Shown here: piece after piece, positions 34,311 through 43,018 of the stretch
How positions within the stretch are numbered: the first letter of the stretch is position 1
Layout of the letters: every line of letters starts with the position of its first letter
Source of the DNA: Symsagittifera roscoffensis
Lineage: Eukaryota > Xenacoelomorpha > Acoela > Convolutidae
DNA length: 64,000 nucleotides
Reading direction: 5' to 3'
Assembly: GCF_963678635.1 (NCBI RefSeq)
Contig: NC_087070.1
Coordinates: forward strand, 16,959,318-17,023,317
Made by a program: the position numbers and the translations under genes
Notes under the pieces: generated by a model
Database searches by the model: none
Told to the model about the DNA's origin: nothing
Seen by the model: only the letters and a program-made list of their open reading frames with translations

Positions 34311-34632
34311 CGTCAACCCACTCATCGTCGTGATCATCGACTATGTCAATGTCTTGCGACATCGTTATCTCCTCTAGACCCACTACTTCCTCCACTATCT
34401 TCTTTAGATTTATCCTATCCACTACAAAGTCGTCACCGTAAGGATTGAATTTCTTTCTTGATCTCATCCCGTCCTTCTGACGAGTCTGTATGGTGAACGG
34501 AAGATCCGGTTCCAAGTTCTTGGGAACCTCTATCTGTTCAGGATCCTGCCAATCTTCCTCTGCGTAGGGTAAGGTTTCATCGTCCGCTTCGATCCGTTCG
34601 TTTGGATCCAGGTCCAGCGGTGTATCCGTACC
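34291..34632 (-). pseudogene. Pol C-terminal tail, after in-frame TAA
   Basis: Directly continues the frame of 34633-35010 after a single TAA (34633-34635). The first residues are GTDTPLDLDPNERIEADDE, followed by a basic patch RSRKKFNPYGDDFV and an acidic end (DIDIVDDHDDEWVDD). It stops at TAG at 34291, while the overlapping frame continues into the macrodomain segment. Read as one original tail linking integrase to the macrodomain, now carrying a nonsense codon and a frameshift. Confidence 0.5.
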
Positions 34633-35010
34633 TTACTCTACGACTTCGTTTCCATCGTTCTTCTCCCTAGTGCCTTTTTCATTGACCTCACAAGCAGGAT
34701 CCATCATTAGATAATCCCCTTCTTCCATGTCTGCAGGTATACACCAGTCTTCTGTCGATGGATTGTGTGGCTTGATGTTCTCGTAGTGGGCGGCTCGGCA
34801 AGTACTCAGTCTATAAAAGCGTCCCTCCTGGTGCACCTCTGTAATCATGAAGGGTCCCCTCCACTTTTTTAGGAGCTTTTTTGTCCCTTTCGGTGGTATA
34901 ACGTTCTGAAATACGCATACGTAGTCTCCCACCGAGTAAGCCTTTGCACCAGCTGCTTTCTTGTCGAATCTTTTCCTCTGCCTTGCCTGTGCCTGCTGAG
35001 TGTTCGTCTA
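34633..35010 (-). pseudogene. Integrase C-terminal GPY/F-like segment, frameshifted from pol
   Basis: Contains VGDYVCVFQNV, then KLLKKWRGPFMITEV, FYRLSTCRAAHYENIKPH. This is the GPY/F-type C-terminal module of Ty3-type integrases. It lies one frame away from the main pol frame: the shift falls near 35005, where the pol frame changes from credible protein to nonsense (HRQGRGKDSTRKQL) and this frame becomes sensible (QQAQARQRKRFDKKA). It ends at TAA 34633. Confidence 0.75.
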
Positions 35011-38000
35011 CACAAATCGTTCAACTCCTGTTGGCGTCTGATCACATCCCTCACGTAGACCTGTGGGGACGTTTTCTTTCCCTCATATTCTGGGTAGAAG
35101 AAGGTTAAGGGTAAAGACTTCTCGTGTCCAGTCAGCATCATGTGTGGACTGACTCCAGTGGTGGAGTGTTGCGTGCTGTTATATGCCCCCATCACCTGTG
35201 GAAGGTATCTGTCCCAGTCGGTCATATACCTGGAACAGTATACTCTCAGCATCGACACTAACGTCCTATTCTGTCTTTCCACTAAACCATTCGTTTGAGG
35301 GTGGTATGTCGTGGAGTGAGCCTGAGCGACCTGTGAGCGTCTCATAAGCTCTTTCGTAAGCTCTCCTACGAAAGCTGTTCCATTATCCGATTGAAACGTC
35401 ATTGGACAACCATGTCTTGCTATCCATGTATTGATCAGGTGGTCGCATGTCTCTTCCGCCGAGGCAGTTATGCAGGGCACGGCCTCTGCATACTTCGTAA
35501 AATGATCTATCATGACCAGCACCTGATTGTAACCATTGTCTGTCATGCATATCTTTTGGTGATCTATTTGCACCACCTCGTTGAATTCAGACGACTCAAT
35601 CGATTGTAAAGGAAATCGCAACTTCCTAGGATCCTTGACCTGTTGGCATGACAGACATGCTGTTACCCATTTCTCGCATGCCTTTTTCATCCCTGGCCAC
35701 TCAAAGCGCTTCAGGATCCTCTGATATACTTTGTCGATCCCCTGATGGCCCATTTGATCATGTGACCTGAATAATAATTCTGTCTGATAGAGTTGCGGTA
35801 ACACTATCGCGTTATACTTGTATAGGACTCTGTCTTCCTCCCTTCTTTTGCAAGCCACAATCCCGTCCTTGTTCAAATATAACCTCCCTTCCTTTTGCAT
35901 GAAGTATTGTCTCAGGATGCGATAACTATCTTCCTCGAGGTCCCCTTTATCCGGAGAACCATTCTCGATCCACCTTTTCAGGTTGCTTGTCATGCGATCA
36001 TTTCTCTGCGCCCTTAGAAGGTCCGAGAGTCTGTATCTCGCCTTCAAGTACGTCTTCATGACCCTCATCTGACTATTCAGCTCGTTGGGTTGATGTGTGT
36101 CTTCTTCCATCTTAACGCACCAAATCTTCGCCAACGGTTGTGTTTCTTGTTCAAACGGCTGAAGGTCAGTCCTGACTACCTCTTTCTGCGGCAACAGGCT
36201 TATCGAGCGTTTCGATACCGCTATCGTTTCTAAGTCATCCGCTGCGTTGTCAAAGACTCTTTCGCTTGGTATTAGGTAGCGATCACTGTCAGGATCCTGG
36301 TACACTTCTTTGTCCAGGTCCCTTGCCCGAGTTTCCACTAGTAGCGTGTGTATCGCTAGGTCTGACAGTTCGGATCCCGAACTCGAGTTCCTGTCTGAAT
36401 AGGTGTCCATTCCTGAGTTTCGGGAATCATCACCCGTCGAAGAGGTTGTGCTGGAGACTGCGCTCTCCTCCAGATCATGTCTGTGCTTTCTTCGCATCCA
36501 TCTGAACTCCCCGGACAAAACCTTGTTCTCTAGGTCCTGTTTCTCATCAGGAATTTTCTCGTTTATCTCAGACTCCCCGGACAAATTTCCTTGTCCCGGG
36601 TGTTGATCTTGTGATCGCTGGTTCTTTTCATCATCCGTCTCCCCGGACAAATAGTCCTGCAGCAGATTTTGTTCTACCTCTTCACCCTCTTTATCCCGGT
36701 CCACAAAGGTGACGGTTTTCTTTCGCTTGCTGCTCCCCTGTTCTTTCTGTCCGTAAGAAGTACTGGGTAAAATCTCTTGGGGTATTGAGGATACTAGTTG
36801 CTGAACTATTGTCCTACAATCCCTCTCGTTCTCTTCGTGCTGTCGTCTGGACGGCATGATCTTCACCTTCTCACTGACTGTTAGCGATGCCACTGCTGCT
36901 GTCCACTCGGGGTCATCTCTGGTCACTTCTCTTTCTAACAATCCACCCAGCATCCGCATCACTTGTGGTGTGACTTGCACCGTTTTATCCAATAACGAGA
37001 GGCTGTTTATATTCATGCGAGAGAGTTCTTGCTGGACCAGGTTCGAGCGCAGCAACAAATCCAAGGGGACCGGGTCCTCCTTGGACAGGATCTTTATCTC
37101 GGCTGCTTTCTCTACAGGTAACTCAGGGTGCCCCGGAATTGGATGTCCAGACTTATCCAACCATCTCGTCAAGGGAAGCGCTTCATAAGTTTCTTTGTCC
37201 AGAAACGAGAATCCCTCTTTTATTTCCGCCTGATTGGGCTGTTTCTGCTCCAATCTTTCATAGAACTCAGTTTTCTTGCTGAGGCTGTCAGCATTCTGGT
37301 GTCTATCACGCATCCTATGTTCGATTATCATATGGTAGCCATCCAGTCTTACTATCCATCTACCAATATAACTCTGATCCATCGAGTAGGTTTTCAACCA
37401 GGATAACGCTCTGTTGTCCACGCGTAACTTGAAGGGAGCGCTCCCCAAGTATGCACGGTACTTCTCCACGAAGGTGACCACTGCGAACATTTCTGCTTTT
37501 GGTGCGCCATATTTCATCTCTGTGTCACTCAAGACTTTGCTGCCGTATGCAATGGGACGGAGAACTGTTCTTCCGTTCCATTCTTGCTCTTGATGCAAGA
37601 TTCCTGAGATGGCCACCACCGATGCGTCTGTGTCGAGAACATACATGCCCTTTTCTGTAGGCATGCCCAGCACTGGCGCTTCGCACAGTTCCCGCTTTAT
37701 GTTCTCGAAAGCAACTTGTGCCTCATCGTTCCATTCGAACTTCTTCCCTTTGTTGCGCATCAGCTTCTGCATCGGATACACCTTGTCCGCATATCCTTTA
37801 ATGAATTCTCGGTAGTAATTGGCAAACCCTATGAAGCTCATGAGCTGTGTGTCCGTTCTGGGACCTTTCCATGTCAACACTGCTTCCACTGCTTCCGGGT
37901 CCGGCCTCACACGATGCCTATCCACCATTCGTCCTAGGTACTTAATCGAGTCCCTAAGGATTTCACATTTCGATGGTTTGCACTTTAATCCTGCTCTTTT

Positions 38001-40259
38001 CATGCATCCAAAGACCTCATCGAGCCTATCAATGTGGTCTTCCAGGGTCGGTGTCGCTATGACTACGTCATCCACGTAACACATCACGAGATTCCCGTAC
38101 TTCTTGGTCACTCTCGTCAACGCCTGAGCCATCAGTCTTTGAAAAGTGGCCGTTGCATTGCACAAGCCGAAGGGCATCCTCTTCCACTGGTACAATCCCA
38201 ATTCGCACGTGAATCCGGTTTTCTCTCCGTCCTTCTTTCGCAGAGGGACCTGCCAGAAGGCAGAACCTAAGTCCAATGTGGTGAAGAACTTGGCATCACC
38301 AAGTTTAGATAGGCTCTCATCTATTCGCGGTATCGGGTACGCATCTTTTATCGTTACCGCGTTCAAGTAACGAAAGTCGCAACAAAATCTAAGCTGCCCC
38401 CCTTTCTTTTTCGCCATTACTACTCCGCAAGCCCATGGCGATTTCGAGGGTTCTATCATGTCGTATTCAAGCAACATATCTATTTCCGCTCGACATGCTT
38501 CCGATTTATGTAGCGTCATTCGCCTTGCGCCTTCCCTCTGGGGAACGGCGCCCTCTTCTAGTTCGATTTCGTGTTCGACGAAATTATAGCAACCGATATC
38601 CGCTTTATGTTTTGAAAATACATCTGCGTTCCGATTTAGGAGGTCCCGCAATTTTTCGAAGTCTCCCTCACCTATTTTTCCTTTTAAATGTTCTATCTCT
38701 GGCAAAACCGGTTTGTCAGATTCTAGTTCATATGACGAGGGGCGTTCCGGAAAATTCGAGCAGCTTGATAACCCGTCGTCCGTTTCGGATTTTATTGAAA
38801 ACAATTTATGAATAGATTTTAATTCATTAATTCTCTTTAAAATTTTATCTTTATTGGCATGATAAGGACAGTCTTTCACACTATATTTCTTCAAGTTTTG
38901 TGTCTCCTCATAGTCGGTCCTCATCGGCAAAGCGTAGCCAAGCTTCTTTCCACGCTGGATTGAAACCGTGGTGTCCAGTGTGTTCAACAACACACTGACA
39001 CACAGTCCGTTTCGCGTTACCGAGAAGCTCCGGCCTAAAATCACCGAACTCTGACTATTTGGAATCGGTACTAAGCAAACCTGTTTACTATCACTTAACG
39101 AATTTAAATTTCTCATTCTAAAAATTGCTACTACAGCTTGTCCTGGTTGTAATTTTACTTTTCTATCCAAAAAAACAGGTACCTTATTTTCGTCTGTTAT
39201 TATCCTATTAATTGGTCTCTTAACATACTTTCGGTCCGGGTTTCTAATCCGTATTAGACCGTTGTTCAAGTCAATCATCACGTCAAAATTCCTGACAAAG
39301 TCTCTGCCCAAGATGAATTGGTCGGCGTCGTCCAGATTCTCTACCACCAGGAAGCTTATCCAAAGATCTCGTCCTCCCATGTGAAGGACCGTTATCGGTG
39401 TTCTTCCGGCTACGTAGATGGCTCCTCGATTTGCGGCGGCCAGTCGGAGATTCGTAGGAATCAGATCTTCCCGCGTGAAGCCCATTCTTTCCCAGGTTTT
39501 TATCGGCATCACACTCACCACCGCTCCTGTGTCCAGAAGCCCTGTGACACCGATTTTTGTTCCGTTGGTGTCGAGCAGATGTGCTGTCACATCTGTTTCA
39601 TATCCAATGTGTACCGCGTCTTGTTCCATCATGGCGTCATGGCATATCCTGCGGACTTTGAGTACCTCCTCACCCAAATAGATCTGCCCCATTTGGTCAC
39701 TATCTGTTGTTATATAAGTCCTGGTGTAGATACTGATTCCATCCACGTTCAGCATTATTTGATACGGCCCATAGACCTCCATGTAGCGTCCATGAAGTTT
39801 CTTCATGCGAGGGCCACCCGTCGTTAGTAGTGCTCGCACAGCTCTCGACTCGGTGCGTGGCTCCACCTGCCTCAGATAATCTGCATATGTGTCCAAATGC
39901 ATTAAAGTGAACTCTGATGGTTCACTCAGATTTCTTATTACCTGGTGTCCAGCCACTGAGATTATCGACTGTATCTTATTTCCCTGCGGCACCATGCCGG
40001 ACCTCTTACCGTAGATCACTTTTAGTTTCATGTCTAAACTGCTTGGTGTTTTCGTCTCCTCGAACTCCGTTGCTTCGAAGGCGTTCAATTGCTCCTGAAG
40101 CTTTTCATTTTCCAGTTCAAGTTTCACTTTTTGTTCGATCTCTTTCGTCACCAATTCCTGTTGTACACTATTTAGAGCATCCCTTGCGGCTGCCTTATAA
40201 TCGATCTTGAAGTCCTCAGCCGCAGTTGCCGGTTCCGGCTCACGTGTGTGTCTCCCCTG
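34869..40259 (-). CDS. pol: Element B Pol: protease, RT, RNase H, integrase
   Basis: The frame is open from 40259 and overlaps the end of gag by 20 nt in the +1 frame. It has no suitable ATG, so Pol is probably made by frameshifting from gag. Residues counted from 40154: aspartic protease GLLDTGAVVSVMP (DTG 208-210) and ILGRDFVRNF; RT about 550-745 with RFCCDFRYLNAV, MPFGLCNATATFQRLM and YVDD at 693-696; RNase H from about 838 (LDTDAS); a long charged linker, about 965-1440, with three LSGE motifs near 1168, 1190 and 1212; integrase zinc finger H1465, H1470, C1500, C1503; catalytic D1531, D1590 and E1626 (QIDH, QSDNGTAF, LVERQN). All key catalytic residues are present. The last ~40 residues are out of frame after a shift near 35005. 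This is a Ty3-type order with an unusually long RNase H-integrase linker. Confidence 0.9.
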   Translation of the reverse strand, partial: QGRHTREPEPATAAEDFKIDYKAAARDALNSVQQELVTKEIEQKVKLELENEKLQEQLNAFEATEFEETKTPSSLDMKLKVIYGKRSGMVPQGNKIQSIISVAGHQVIRNLSEPSEFTLMHLDTYADYLRQVEPRTESRAVRALLTTGGPRMKKLHGRYMEVYGPYQIMLNVDGISIYTRTYITTDSDQMGQIYLGEEVLKVRRICHDAMMEQDAVHIGYETDVTAHLLDTNGTKIGVTGLLDTGAVVSVMPIKTWERMGFTREDLIPTNLRLAAANRGAIYVAGRTPITVLHMGGRDLWISFLVVENLDDADQFILGRDFVRNFDVMIDLNNGLIRIRNPDRKYVKRPINRIITDENKVPVFLDRKVKLQPGQAVVAIFRMRNLNSLSDSKQVCLVPIPNSQSSVILGRSFSVTRNGLCVSVLLNTLDTTVSIQRGKKLGYALPMRTDYEETQNLKKYSVKDCPYHANKDKILKRINELKSIHKLFSIKSETDDGLSSCSNFPERPSSYELESDKPVLPEIEHLKGKIGEGDFEKLRDLLNRNADVFSKHKADIGCYNFVEHEIELEEGAVPQREGARRMTLHKSEACRAEIDMLLEYDMIEPSKSPWACGVVMAKKKGGQLRFCCDFRYLNAVTIKDAYPIPRIDESLSKLGDAKFFTTLDLGSAFWQVPLRKKDGEKTGFTCELGLYQWKRMPFGLCNATATFQRLMAQALTRVTKKYGNLVMCYVDDVVIATPTLEDHIDRLDEVFGCMKRAGLKCKPSKCEILRDSIKYLGRMVDRHRVRPDPEAVEAVLTWKGPRTDTQLMSFIGFANYYREFIKGYADKVYPMQKLMRNKGKKFEWNDEAQVAFENIKRELCEAPVLGMPTEKGMYVLDTDASVVAISGILHQEQEWNGRTVLRPIAYGSKVLSDTEMKYGAPKAEMFAVVTFVEKYRAYLGSAPFKLRVDNRALSWLKTYSMDQSYIGRWIVRLDGYHMIIEHRMRDRHQNADSLSKKTEFYERLEQKQPNQAEIKEGFSFLDKETYEALPLTRWLDKSGHPIPGHPELPVEKAAEIKILSKEDPVPLDLLLRSNLVQQELSRMNINSLSLLDKTVQVTPQVMRMLGGLLEREVTRDDPEWTAAVASLTVSEKVKIMPSRRQHEENERDCRTIVQQLVSSIPQEILPSTSYGQKEQGSSKRKKTVTFVDRDKEGEEVEQNLLQDYLSGETDDEKNQRSQDQHPGQGNLSGESEINEKIPDEKQDLENKVLSGEFRWMRRKHRHDLEESAVSSTTSSTGDDSRNSGMDTYSDRNSSSGSELSDLAIHTLLVETRARDLDKEVYQDPDSDRYLIPSERVFDNAADDLETIAVSKRSISLLPQKEVVRTDLQPFEQETQPLAKIWCVKMEEDTHQPNELNSQMRVMKTYLKARYRLSDLLRAQRNDRMTSNLKRWIENGSPDKGDLEEDSYRILRQYFMQKEGRLYLNKDGIVACKRREEDRVLYKYNAIVLPQLYQTELLFRSHDQMGHQGIDKVYQRILKRFEWPGMKKACEKWVTACLSCQQVKDPRKLRFPLQSIESSEFNEVVQIDHQKICMTDNGYNQVLVMIDHFTKYAEAVPCITASAEETCDHLINTWIARHGCPMTFQSDNGTAFVGELTKELMRRSQVAQAHSTTYHPQTNGLVERQNRTLVSMLRVYCSRYMTDWDRYLPQVMGAYNSTQHSTTGVSPHMMLTGHEKSLPLTFFYPEYEGKKTSPQVYVRDVIRRQQELNDLCRRTLSRHRQGRGKDSTRKQLVQRLTRWETTYAYFRTLYHRKGQKSS

Positions 40260-42927
40260 TTACCGCTTGCATTTTCTTTGCCGCCAGCTCTTGAGGTTTA
40301 TCCTTTCTGCGTGCCTCCGCTTCACTCAAAAGTCGAGCCTTGCTGGCTTTCACTCCTGACAAAGCTTCTTCATGTCTTGGATGCTTGATGTCTGCCACTG
40401 CATCCCAGAATTGCGGACAATCTGATTTAAAATGACCTTCCAAATTGCAAAAGAAACACCTCGGGCCGAATTTCGCAATTACTCCTCTCATGAAATCCTC
40501 ATGGTCCAACTCTGACGCATCTTCGTCCTCGAGGCTAAAGCCTATTGCTTTCATGCCTTGTTTGTAAGCTGGGCATGCTGACACATGATGGTCTGTTGAA
40601 CTGCAATTAGCACAAGAGCGTCTCTTGTCCATATCATCCCTCGGTTTGTACCAATTGTTCCCTTGGTTTGCTGGTCCGTTGTTGAAATTTCCATAATTGT
40701 TCTTGTAATATCCAGATCTCGAAGGAGGTTTCAACAAAAGATACTGCTTTGATTTGAGCCTTAACTCCTCCGGTGTTGGCGCATTAGTTGATAGTGGTGT
40801 GTAATGCGTTGCTAGCATCGTACGAAGTTCGTCATTTTTCACACCATCGATGAATTTTGAGGCTACGGCCAGGTTCATCCTTCGGTTTGACTCATCCGGT
40901 TGGCTGCGTCTTCTCAGCATTTCCAAATCATCGAGAAACTTGTCTATGGTTTCATCCTCTCGTTGCCTCCGTTTCTCGAAGCGCATCATCGCCTGGTGCC
41001 CCTGCACCCCTGATCCGAAACGGTTTAACAAGATTTCGAAGATTTTCTCAGCAGTGTCACGCTGATATTGCTTCTTGGCCATGACACAGTTCAGGGCTGT
41101 CCCTTCTAAGTTGCTGGTGAGCGCGCTGCATTCCTGTCTCTCCGACAAGTCCTCTTCCTCGAAATGCAGCTTCATTACCTCTATCCAGGTATCAATACAG
41201 CCATCAGATTCGTCTTTGTAGCATCTTGGCTTCTTAAAGATTCTTCTGGACTTCTCACTGCGTTCATTGGTTCTAGATAACCTCGTCAGGAATGTCTCCA
41301 AAGACCTGTTCAGGGGTTCAAATGCTGTGGCCATTGCCGTAGCATCCCTTGAGTGTCCCGCTTGAGTGTCCTCACACCTCGTCGAAGGCTCTGTGTGCGG
41401 TGCATCCCTGCAATCCGAATCACCGTGAGCGTTTCCCGCTTGGCCCACATGACTCCTCCTCGGACTTGCATGCCCCCTGTTGCCGGAATCACTTCTCCCA
41501 GTCGCATGTGTGCTTTGCGTTGGTCGTTCGTTAGAGGTTTGTCTGTTCCCCGTTGAACTTGCTCTACTGTTCGGGCCCCATGCTGTATTACCCCTTGTGG
41601 CATAGCCTGATGAACTGCCCCTGCCTCTAGTGGATCCATACGTCTTCCTCCTTTGATGTTCATCATTGAAGTTCACCCTCGGTTCCCTCCTGGGACCTCC
41701 CGAGTTCGGTTCTCCTTCTTTTGGTCCACTCTTGCTGCTTAGTAGCCCGTCCAACCTATCCATGATAGCCTGAGCTCGCCTCTCCATCATCGCGTCTATC
41801 TTTGTGTCAAGAGTCCCAAGAGACTGCTCTTGTTGAATTCTTAACTTCTCCATGTCGTCTCTTAAGCGTAACTCTCGCTGTTCCGCCTCTCTTGTCATTC
41901 GCGACAAGTTCCTCGCCATATGTTCGTCCGTTCTTTCTTTCAAGCGTTTTTCGCTCCTGCCAACTTCTTGTCTGTTGCGGTTTATTTCTTCCCGCAGACT
42001 TTCTCTTTCAATGTGAACTGCTCTTTCTAGTTCACTCATTCTTATTGACATCTGTTCATTTTGTTCTCCTAAACTGTCCACTATGTTGTTTAAGGCTTCT
42101 TCTAGTGCTGCCCCGTTATCCACGAGTGGCGTCACTAGTGGCGGTGTAACCCTGTCGGTCCCAGGTAGCTTCGTGCTGGTCGAGATCCGGGCCTTGACTC
42201 TCTGTCTCGACGTCTTCCCATTATCTATTTCAGGATCCGCTAACGCGTTGCCTAGCCCTCTGGTTCTACTCTCTCTAGTTTGTGGCTCTGAACTCGTCAT
42301 AATCGCGAAGTCTTTTGACTGGCCCGGTGTGTTTGCCTCTTTGCTTATTGTTGTCACTACACCAAATTTGTCCATGGTTCCAGTCTTTCTTCCGACGTAT
42401 GCCTCATTCTCCTGGATTGAACTATTGAGGCTGACTTGAGATCCAAAGTCCCCTTGCTCCTCTTCATCCTCTTCCTCCTGGGTTTCAACTTCGTTCCCCG
42501 CGCCTCCTCCCATGGTGAATGGAAAGATGTTTCCGAAGGTGTTCTTCATTCTTTCTGAGAACGATGATGACGTTGTTTGTTTCCCAGTTCCGCCTGCCAT
42601 CATAGTGTTGTCTGTCGGAGATCTTCTCGTTGCCGCTACTTCAGTTGAGATGTCGGACAGTTCCGACATCTCTTCTTGATCCAGCGTCCCGGTGGAAGTG
42701 GCAAAATCATGGCCTTGTTCTACCGGAGTAGATTCACTCGCCAGCCTTCTGCCTCTCCCTTCCAGTCCATTTACTTCCTGGTTGTCGTTCATGGTATGGT
42801 CCGTATTGACCTCCACTTCTAACAGTTCTTTTCGCTCTTCTGAGGTCTTCTGACTTCTCGTTTCAACCATTCTGCCTGAAACCGTCCCTTTTTTTATCAG
42901 AGCGGGATCGCTTGATCCAATCCACAA
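40240..42927 (-). CDS. gag: Element B Gag polyprotein
   Basis: 895 codons. The first ~270 residues are acidic and Ser/Thr-rich, with Glu/Gln stretches. A coiled coil follows at about 275-395 (EALNNIVDSLGEQNEQM to DAMMERRAQAIMDRL), then a basic, Gly/Arg/Ser-rich disordered part (YGSTRGRGSSSGYATRG). The capsid-like Ty3 gag region is at about 570-735 (MKLHFEEEDL, GSGVQGHQAMMRFEKRR, TIDKFLDDLEMLRRRSQ). Two intact C-X2-C-X4-H-X4-C knuckles occur near 770 and 823 (CANCSSTDHHVSAC, CFFCNLEGHFKSDC). The stop is TGA at 40240. The most upstream ATG of this frame is 42927, but the true gag start is probably the ATG at 43018 in another frame. Gag packages the element RNA into cytoplasmic particles (family knowledge). 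Confidence 0.85.
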   Translation of the reverse strand: MWIGSSDPALIKKGTVSGRMVETRSQKTSEERKELLEVEVNTDHTMNDNQEVNGLEGRGRRLASESTPVEQGHDFATSTGTLDQEEMSELSDISTEVAATRRSPTDNTMMAGGTGKQTTSSSFSERMKNTFGNIFPFTMGGGAGNEVETQEEEDEEEQGDFGSQVSLNSSIQENEAYVGRKTGTMDKFGVVTTISKEANTPGQSKDFAIMTSSEPQTRESRTRGLGNALADPEIDNGKTSRQRVKARISTSTKLPGTDRVTPPLVTPLVDNGAALEEALNNIVDSLGEQNEQMSIRMSELERAVHIERESLREEINRNRQEVGRSEKRLKERTDEHMARNLSRMTREAEQRELRLRDDMEKLRIQQEQSLGTLDTKIDAMMERRAQAIMDRLDGLLSSKSGPKEGEPNSGGPRREPRVNFNDEHQRRKTYGSTRGRGSSSGYATRGNTAWGPNSRASSTGNRQTSNERPTQSTHATGRSDSGNRGHASPRRSHVGQAGNAHGDSDCRDAPHTEPSTRCEDTQAGHSRDATAMATAFEPLNRSLETFLTRLSRTNERSEKSRRIFKKPRCYKDESDGCIDTWIEVMKLHFEEEDLSERQECSALTSNLEGTALNCVMAKKQYQRDTAEKIFEILLNRFGSGVQGHQAMMRFEKRRQREDETIDKFLDDLEMLRRRSQPDESNRRMNLAVASKFIDGVKNDELRTMLATHYTPLSTNAPTPEELRLKSKQYLLLKPPSRSGYYKNNYGNFNNGPANQGNNWYKPRDDMDKRRSCANCSSTDHHVSACPAYKQGMKAIGFSLEDEDASELDHEDFMRGVIAKFGPRCFFCNLEGHFKSDCPQFWDAVADIKHPRHEEALSGVKASKARLLSEAEARRKDKPQELAAKKMQAVTGETHT

Positions 42928-43018
42928 AAGGATCGGTCATCGTCTTTCTCTGCTCCTCAGGTATGAATTTCCTAGAGCTATTTCCTCGTTTTGGTATCCT
43001 TGACTTGTCTAGACTCAT
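42863..43018 (-). CDS. Short ORF overlapping the gag start; likely original Gag N-terminus
   Basis: ATG at 43018, 51 codons, stop at 42863. The start (MSLDKSRIPKRGNSSRKF) resembles the gag head of element A. It overlaps the main gag frame, and the two frames coincide at a run of seven A residues on the sense strand (plus-strand T7 at about 42890). A one-base change in that run, or +1 frameshifting there, would join them. This may be an indel in this copy, an assembly error in a homopolymer, or regulated recoding. Confidence 0.45.
   Translation of the reverse strand: MSLDKSRIPKRGNSSRKFIPEEQRKTMTDPFVDWIKRSRSDKKRDGFRQNG

Noticed and set aside
24349-42439. Plus-strand open frames opposite element B (up to about 260 codons, such as 30028-30759 and 31015-31797)
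   Set aside because: They are antisense to long, better supported minus-strand reading frames, and their translations show no domain logic.
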